Below, in pieces: positions 58,545-64,000 of a stretch of DNA of 64,000 bases (the first letter of the stretch is position 1; each line of letters starts with the position of its first letter). The notes below the pieces were generated by a model. It did not search any database and was not told where the DNA came from. It saw only the letters and a program-made list of their open reading frames with translations. The translations under genes were made by a program, and so were the position numbers. Source of the DNA: CAVUMR01 sp963742715 (GTDB taxonomy: Bacteria; Actinomycetota; Actinomycetes; Mycobacteriales; Micromonosporaceae); contig CAVUMR010000003.1 of NCBI GenBank assembly GCA_963742715.1, forward strand, positions 868,001-932,000, in the 5' to 3' direction.

Positions 58545-60125
58545 GTGACCCCCTCGACGAAGCCTGCCGACAACTATGTACGCGACGGCTTAGCCCTTTT
58601 CGCGAACCACGGCGACCTGGAGGCCATGGTCGCCACCGACGGTCGCCGGTTCAGTTACGCGCAGGTGGCTGACCGCGTCCGGGACACCGCGGCCGCCCTG
58701 TGGGGGCACGGGATCCGCCCCGGCATGACCATCGCGATGCTGTGTACGAACTCGGCCGAGGCGGTGTTCACCCACCTGGCCGCGCACCTGATCGGCTGCC
58801 GGACCGCGTACATGATGCACGTCGCCCCGCTGCCGTACCTGGAGGGCGTGTTCGGGTTCGTCGAGGCGGACGCGTTCGTCTACCAGCTCGAACACACCGG
58901 TGCGACCGGCGAGAAGCTGGCCCGTGGCGCCGCCGCTGCGCTGCCGATCTTCTGCCTCGGCGCGGGTGGCGCGGGGCCGGACCTCACCGATCCGCCGAGG
59001 GTCACCGAGCTGCCGTTCGACCCGGCGGACATCACGCACGAGCCGGAGAGCCTGTTCCAGACCAGCGGTACCACCGGCACGCCGAAGCTGGTACGGCACC
59101 GGCAGGGCTTCTTCCCGGCGGTCACCCGGATCGCGGCGGAGTACTACCGGCCCGGCGAGGGGCGCATCCGGCACATCACGCTGTCCGGGATCTGGCACGC
59201 CGGCGGCATGTCCGCGGTGATCATGACGCTGTTCAGCGGCGGGCTGCTGGTCATGCAGTCCGGCCTGGACATCGAGCCGTTCCTGGCCGCCATCGCGGCG
59301 GAGCGTCTCACCAGTACCAACATGTCGCCGCCCGGGCTGTACATGCTGCTCGAGGACAAGCGGCTGGCCGACGCCGACCTGTCCAGCCTGCACCGGTTCA
59401 CCGTGTCCGGCACGGCCGCGTCCCCCACCCGGCTCGGCGAGGCCACCGGCCCGTTCGGCGCAGCCCTCGACGTGGTGTACGGGATGAGCGAGATCCCGAT
59501 GATCACCGCGCTCACCGGCCTGTACCAGCTGGACGACCCCGAGTTGCTGGCCTCCTGCGGCCAGCCGTGGGGCGACGTACGGGTCGAGATCCGCGACCAG
59601 TCCGGCAAGGCGGTACCAGCCGGCCACCCCGGTGAGATCTGGGTGTCCGGGGCGCTCGTGATGTCCGGCTACTGGAACATGCCCGAGCTCACCGCGGAGA
59701 CGCTGGTCGACGGGTGGCTCGCGACCGGGGATGTCGGTCGCGTCGACGAGGACGGCAACCTGTACATCCTGGACCGGGTCAAGGACATGGTGGTCACCGA
59801 CAGCGGCGGCACCATGGCGTACTGCCGGCCGATCGAGGACGCGCTGACCTCGCACCCGGACGTCCTGCAGGCGTCGGTGGTCGGGGTGCCGGACGACTTC
59901 CTCGGCGAGGCGGTACACGCGTACGTGATCCGCCGCGAGCACGCCACGGTCACCGGCGACGAGCTGCGCGGGTACGTACTCGGCCGGCTGAACGCCGATT
60001 GGTGCCCGCGGGAGGTCGAGTTCCTCGACTCGTTCCCGCTCACCGAGTACGGCAAGGTGGACAAGAAGCAGCTCCGGGCCAGGTACCGACCGGGCACGGA
60101 CGCGACGGTGACCGCCGGCAGCTGA
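58545..60125 (+). CDS. Acyl-CoA synthetase/AMP-dependent ligase
   Basis: 526 residues, GTG start with GGAGG about 7 bases upstream. ANL-superfamily motifs in order: QTSGTTGTPKLVRH (P-loop), VVYGMSEIPMIT (A5), GEIWVSGALVMSGYW, DGWLATGDVGRVDEDG (A7), ILDRVKDMVV (A8 hinge) and terminal EYGKVDKKQLR with the catalytic Lys. Carboxylate-specific, with unknown chain type. The MFS transporter gene begins 37 bp downstream and is probably co-transcribed. Confidence 0.93.
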   Translation: MTPSTKPADNYVRDGLALFANHGDLEAMVATDGRRFSYAQVADRVRDTAAALWGHGIRPGMTIAMLCTNSAEAVFTHLAAHLIGCRTAYMMHVAPLPYLEGVFGFVEADAFVYQLEHTGATGEKLARGAAAALPIFCLGAGGAGPDLTDPPRVTELPFDPADITHEPESLFQTSGTTGTPKLVRHRQGFFPAVTRIAAEYYRPGEGRIRHITLSGIWHAGGMSAVIMTLFSGGLLVMQSGLDIEPFLAAIAAERLTSTNMSPPGLYMLLEDKRLADADLSSLHRFTVSGTAASPTRLGEATGPFGAALDVVYGMSEIPMITALTGLYQLDDPELLASCGQPWGDVRVEIRDQSGKAVPAGHPGEIWVSGALVMSGYWNMPELTAETLVDGWLATGDVGRVDEDGNLYILDRVKDMVVTDSGGTMAYCRPIEDALTSHPDVLQASVVGVPDDFLGEAVHAYVIRREHATVTGDELRGYVLGRLNADWCPREVEFLDSFPLTEYGKVDKKQLRARYRPGTDATVTAGS

Positions 60126-60162
60126 CCGCGGGATGGTCACTCGATCGGGGGCGGAGGTTTCG

Positions 60163-61785
60163 ATGACGGCGGCGCTCGACCCGGCACCCAACCCGGAGAA
60201 CGAACGCCCGGCGGCACCCGCCGGGACCACGCTGCTGCGCGCCACCGAGGTGCTCTCCACCGTGAGTACCCGGCTGTCCTTCCTGGTCATCGCCTGGCTG
60301 TTGCTGTCCGGTACGGGAAACTGGAGCACCGTCGGGCTGGTCCTCGGAGTTCAGGCGCTGGCGTACCTGGCCACCTGCGCGCTGGTGCCGGTGCTGCTCG
60401 ACCTGCCCGGCGAGAACCGGGCCGGTGCCCGCCGGCGGATGTCGGTGGCCGCGGACCTGCTCAGCGCCGGTGCGGTGGCCGTGGTCGCCGTCTTCGCCCG
60501 CGACGTCGTCGTACTGACCATGCTGGTCGGCCTGCTCGGCGTGCTGCGCGCCACCAGCGACGTGACCAAGGGCTCGCTGGCGGCTCCGGAGACCGACCAG
60601 GAGTCCGGGGACGGACCGATCCGCGCCAGCGCGCCACCGCGCGAAGGCCTGCTCGGCGTCGCCTCGCTGCTGGCCGGCGCCGCCCTCGGCGCGATGGTCG
60701 CCTGGCTGGGCTGGTCCGGCGCGCTGTGGATCCTCGGCATCACGTTCGCCGCCTGCGCCGCGACCACCGTGCTGGCCAGTCCGGTGCGCTCGGACGCGGT
60801 ACCGGCCTCGGAACTCCTCGGCGACTCGCTGGCCCGGTTCCGCCGGCACCCACTGGCCCAACGGCTGGTGGTGGCCCTGTTCCTGACCAGCCTCTTCGGT
60901 GCCGCCGGCGCGGTCGCGCTGGTCGAGGCGTGGGCCCAGGACACGTTCACCTCCGAGCAGGCCCTCGGCATCCTCGGCGGCGCCGTACTGCTCGGCGCGA
61001 TCGGCGGCAGCGTGGTGTTCACCGCGGTCGCGGTACCGCCGATCCGGGCGTTCCTGCTCGCCCTGGGGTACGTGGCCGGTTCGAGCGCCATCGCGCTGCG
61101 CGGCGACCTGCCGGCGACCCTGCCGCTGGTGGCCGCGGTCGCGTTCGCGGCCGGTTTGGCACTGGCCTCGGTCACCCCGGTACCGGGGGTCAAGCTGCTG
61201 CCAGCCGTACCGGCCGCGCTGCGCAGTCGCGCCGGTGCGACCGCGGCCGCGGTCGGCTGTCTGGGCATCATCCCCGGTAGCTACGCGGCCGCCTGGATCG
61301 CGCTGCACACCTCGCTGCTGGTCGCGGTCGGGCTCGCGGCCGGGTGCTTCCTGATCGCCATGCTCGTACCGGTACTCGCGCATCGCGAGTGGCGCCGGCT
61401 GGACCTCGGGGCGGAGCAGCCGGTACCGATCCTGCGGCGTACCCCGCGACTGCCCGGTCGGCTGACCGTGACCCTCGCGTACACCGACGGCCAGTGGCTG
61501 GTGGAGGTACGCAAGGGGCGCGCGCTGTTGGGCAGCCGGTACCTGGTCAAGCCCACCGAGGCGCTGACCATGCTGTCCCTACTGCACGTACCCGCGCTGA
61601 ACAACCGGGTCGAGACCGCGCTGTCCAGTGACAAGACCGAGGCCGCCCGGCAGGTGGACCGGGTACGCGCGGAACTCGCCGAGCTGGAGGCGAAGCTCGA
61701 CGGGCTGACCGAGATGGTGGACCTGAGCGACCACGGCAACGGAGCGGTCGAGCCGCGCCCGACCCGCCGGCCGAGCCCGCGCTAG
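60163..61785 (+). CDS. MFS-type transporter with C-terminal cytosolic extension
   Basis: 540 residues; ATG 60163 follows GCGGAGG. About 12 hydrophobic helices (LSFLVIAWLLL, VAVVAVFARDVVVLTMLVGL, GVASLLAGAALGAMVAW, LVVALFLTSLFGAAGAVALV and others) with the internal basic loop RAGARRRM. After about residue 420, a soluble ~115-residue tail (VTLAYTDGQWLVEVRKGRAL) ends in a coiled coil (VDRVRAELAELEAKLDGL). Likely an efflux carrier; with the ligase upstream it may export an acyl product, which is speculative. Confidence 0.85.
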   Translation: MTAALDPAPNPENERPAAPAGTTLLRATEVLSTVSTRLSFLVIAWLLLSGTGNWSTVGLVLGVQALAYLATCALVPVLLDLPGENRAGARRRMSVAADLLSAGAVAVVAVFARDVVVLTMLVGLLGVLRATSDVTKGSLAAPETDQESGDGPIRASAPPREGLLGVASLLAGAALGAMVAWLGWSGALWILGITFAACAATTVLASPVRSDAVPASELLGDSLARFRRHPLAQRLVVALFLTSLFGAAGAVALVEAWAQDTFTSEQALGILGGAVLLGAIGGSVVFTAVAVPPIRAFLLALGYVAGSSAIALRGDLPATLPLVAAVAFAAGLALASVTPVPGVKLLPAVPAALRSRAGATAAAVGCLGIIPGSYAAAWIALHTSLLVAVGLAAGCFLIAMLVPVLAHREWRRLDLGAEQPVPILRRTPRLPGRLTVTLAYTDGQWLVEVRKGRALLGSRYLVKPTEALTMLSLLHVPALNNRVETALSSDKTEAARQVDRVRAELAELEAKLDGLTEMVDLSDHGNGAVEPRPTRRPSPR

Positions 61786-61818
61786 CTCCCCTCGAAGCGC
61801 CCGCTGAGACTGCGAGCG

Positions 61819-62643
61819 CTAGCGCTCGCCGACGACGAGCGCCTGGGCGGCCCGACCGACCCGACCGCTCCGGTCGTACAGCTCGGTTTCGGTCAGGCCG
61901 TTGCCGGTCGGCTCCAGCGTCGACCGCGCGGCCAGCAGGAACCAGTCGCCGACCGGCTGGCGCTGTACGTGCACGGTCAGCTCGGTGTTGATGAACCACC
62001 AGGTGTCGACGTCGAGCACCCGGCTCAGGCCGTTGCCGGTGTCGGCCAGGATCATCAGCCGGGCCAGCGGGCTCGACTCCTGCCCGGCGACCAGGTCCAC
62101 CCGCGGCCGGGCCCAGACCGTCGCCGGCCCGCCGTGCTCACTGCCGACCACGAACCGCCACTCGATCGCGTCCGCGTAGCCGGTGTTCCACATCGGCAGC
62201 TCGAACAGGTCCGCCTTCTCCGGCAGCGGCGGCGCGTCGACTTCCCCTTCCGGGAAGCCGGGCAGCTCGGCGGGTACCGGCACCACCCCGGTCCGCACCG
62301 GCAGCGACAGCTCGGACCGGCGGATCCGCCAGACCCGCCCCAGCATCGCGGTACGACCGTCGGCGACCAGCTCGGCTTCGACCAGCTCGACGGTTCGCCC
62401 GGGTCGTACCACCCGGGCGGTGACCGTGACCTCGCCGATCGGTACCGGTCCGAGAATCTCGGCGGTGAACCGGGAGATCTGGGTCGGGCCGGTGATCGAC
62501 GACGCCAACCGGTCGACGGTGTGCGTCAGCAGCGCTGCCGGCGGCCCGCCGTGCTGCAGCGTCGATGACCACGAGCCGGCGCACCGGCCGGTGGCGGTGA
62601 ACCGGTCAGGGTCCTCGGTCGGTTCGTAGAACGCCGGCGGCAT
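61819..62643 (-). CDS. Double-hotdog acyl-CoA thioesterase family protein
   Basis: 274 residues. Two hotdog halves: residues about 20-115 (GSWSSTLQHGGPPAALLTHT, VRPGRTVELVEAELV) and about 155-270 (LARLMILADTGNGLSRVLDV, FINTELTVHVQRQPVGDWFL). This is the TesB-like thioesterase layout, with the Asp in LADTGNG as probable catalytic residue. Adjacent and convergent to the acyl-CoA ligase-transporter pair. Confidence 0.88.
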   Translation of the reverse strand: MPPAFYEPTEDPDRFTATGRCAGSWSSTLQHGGPPAALLTHTVDRLASSITGPTQISRFTAEILGPVPIGEVTVTARVVRPGRTVELVEAELVADGRTAMLGRVWRIRRSELSLPVRTGVVPVPAELPGFPEGEVDAPPLPEKADLFELPMWNTGYADAIEWRFVVGSEHGGPATVWARPRVDLVAGQESSPLARLMILADTGNGLSRVLDVDTWWFINTELTVHVQRQPVGDWFLLAARSTLEPTGNGLTETELYDRSGRVGRAAQALVVGER

Positions 62644-62905
62644 CGGGCAATTATGGCGACGCCCGGCTTCCGGGCAACGCCGGCCGCCGCCGGCGGCGGG
62701 ACTTCCGGCCGGTTTCGACCCCAGCTTCCGGCAAGGAGATCAGGTACCAAATAGCGCAAAAACCGTTACAGCCGTGACCGGGGACACTCGGTAGGTTGAG
62801 GTCGAAGCGGAATGGATACAACTAGTCGGTCGACTCGTCGCGACAACCTGCAATTCGTCATCAATCGGCAGTCGTAGCGAGCTGTTCTCAGATCGGGGGG
62901 CCATA
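62644..62905. other. 262-bp divergent spacer
   Basis: Noticeably A/T-richer between 62750 and 62890 than its surroundings, consistent with promoters for the thioesterase and dehydrogenase. No palindrome long enough to report and no gene seen. Confidence 0.5.
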
Positions 62906-63931
62906 GTGCGCAGTGTTCGCGCGAGCATCTCCGGAATCACCCTGGCCGACGTACCCGAGCCGGAGCCCGGCCCGGGCCAGGTCCTCGTCGCGCCGTTGGC
63001 GTGCGGGGTGTGCGGCATCGACCTGCACGTCTGTGACGAGCTGCGGCGCTCGGACGACCACGAAACGACATACCTGCTCGGGCACGAGTTCTGCGCCGAG
63101 ATCCTCGAGTACGGCCCGGACACCGACCGCCGCATCCCGGTCGGCTCCAACGTCATCTCGATGCCGCTGCTGACCGTCGGGGAGAAGACCGAGACGATCG
63201 GGCTGTCCGGCGCGATCCCCGGCGGCTTCTCCGATCGGCTGCTGCTGGACGAGAAGCTGATGATCGCGGTACCCGAACACGTGTCTCCGGAGCATGCCGC
63301 GCTCGCCGAACCTCTCGCCGTCGGTCGCCGGGCGGTCTCCGCCGGCCAGGTCGGGCCGGACGACGTGGCGCTGGTGATCGGCTGCGGTCCGGTCGGCTGC
63401 GCGGTGCTGGCCGCGCTCAACACGCTCGGCGTACCGGCGGTGGCATCCGATCCGTCGCCGTCCCGCCGGGCGCTCGCGGCGTCACTGGGCGCCACCGCGG
63501 TGGTGGACCCGGGCGAGGAGTCGCCGTTCGAGCGGTGGCGTCAGCTCGGGGCGCAGGACCTGCCGTACTCGCCGGCGCTTCCCGCGGGCGTACACCGCAG
63601 CAACGCGGTGATCTTCGAATGTGTCGGTACGCCCGGCATGCTGCAGCACGTCATCGACCAGGCGCCCGGGCACGCCCGGCTGGTGTGCGTCGGCGTGTGC
63701 CTGCAGCCGGACACGATCCGGCCGTCGGTGGCGATCGGCAAGGAACTCAACATCACCTTCGCCTTCGCGTACCGGCCGGAGGAGTTTGCCGACACGCTCG
63801 CGATGATCGCCAACAACGAGTTCGACCCCGAGCCGTTCATCACCGGGGTGGTGGACCTGGCCGACATCGACGAGGCGCTGGAAGATCTCAAGCAACCGGA
63901 CAAGCACGTGAAGGTGCTGGTCCGGCCGTAG
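62906..63931 (+). CDS. Zinc-type medium-chain alcohol dehydrogenase
   Basis: 341 residues, GTG start with a G-rich RBS (GGGGGG). Catalytic zinc ligands are in ACGVCGIDLHVCDE and GHEFCAEI. The Rossmann motif VIGCGPVGCAVLAALNTLGV is followed by ASDPSPSRRA (Asp, NAD preference). The structural-zinc four-cysteine loop is absent. A threonine/sorbitol dehydrogenase-like MDR of unknown substrate. Nothing is seen in the remaining 69 bases to the window end. Confidence 0.9.
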   Translation: MRSVRASISGITLADVPEPEPGPGQVLVAPLACGVCGIDLHVCDELRRSDDHETTYLLGHEFCAEILEYGPDTDRRIPVGSNVISMPLLTVGEKTETIGLSGAIPGGFSDRLLLDEKLMIAVPEHVSPEHAALAEPLAVGRRAVSAGQVGPDDVALVIGCGPVGCAVLAALNTLGVPAVASDPSPSRRALAASLGATAVVDPGEESPFERWRQLGAQDLPYSPALPAGVHRSNAVIFECVGTPGMLQHVIDQAPGHARLVCVGVCLQPDTIRPSVAIGKELNITFAFAYRPEEFADTLAMIANNEFDPEPFITGVVDLADIDEALEDLKQPDKHVKVLVRP

Positions 63932-64000
63932 CTCCACCGGCTCCCCGCGCCGGCCCGTCGGCGGCCGACTCCGCGCCGGCGATCCCGTCGCGGGCCGGTC

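Overview
The window is very high-GC actinobacterial DNA: long codon-biased genes, GTG and TTG starts, many ATGA or GTGA stop/start overlaps, and a two-component, T7SS and Ser/Thr-kinase content typical of filamentous actinomycetes. A striking excess of the tetranucleotide GTAC (GGTACC, CGTACC, GTACGC) runs through coding and non-coding DNA. My best guess is a Micromonosporaceae chromosome, perhaps Actinocatenispora-like; the genus is a low-confidence inference. I see no rRNA, tRNA, transposase, phage or CRISPR array.

Region 1 (1-6.4 kb) is nitrogen/purine catabolism: a PucR-type regulator divergent from a tightly coupled allH-allF-allG set (DUF2877, FdrA, DUF1116) that should form an oxamate carbamoyltransferase. 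Region 2 (6.5-11.8 kb) is a phosphoketolase-acetate kinase operon followed by a membrane diguanylate cyclase. The two regions converge on strong hairpins.

Region 3 (11.9-33.4 kb) is the main accessory block, an ESX/type VII secretion-like island. The plus-strand core reads WXG100 protein, EssC/EccC-like triple ATPase with an N-terminal FHA domain, Ser/Thr kinase, MoxR ATPase, DUF58 protein and TgpA-like transglutaminase. The minus-strand arm holds a muralytic SLT+M15 protein, two EspG-like paralogues, a coiled-coil protein, a WXG100-like protein with a 367-residue partner, and a large membrane-anchored PASTA protein. An FHA+HTH protein lies between the arms. A 14-bp motif (GGGAAGGGTTTCCC and variants) recurs upstream of four transcription units, which suggests one regulon. 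EccB, EccD, EccE and MycP are not present in the window.

Region 4 (33.5-52.6 kb) is mixed: a small secreted SH3-like protein, a STAND/NB-ARC-TPR regulator, a TetR-oxidoreductase pair with a clear operator, a methyltransferase, DUF2277 and crotonase genes, two toxin-antitoxin modules, a NarL-type two-component system, a triple-PAS hybrid kinase, a secreted lipase, a TenA-NCS1 permease pair, an SMP-30/strictosidine synthase-like protein and a MOSC protein.

Region 5 (52.8-64 kb) holds two paralogous secreted M4 metallopeptidases with matching promoters and operator-like palindromes. One has lost its propeptide and its catalytic glutamate. After these come an AlkZ-like winged-helix protein, a HAF-repeat secreted protein, an acyl-CoA ligase-MFS pair, a double-hotdog thioesterase and a zinc-type dehydrogenase.
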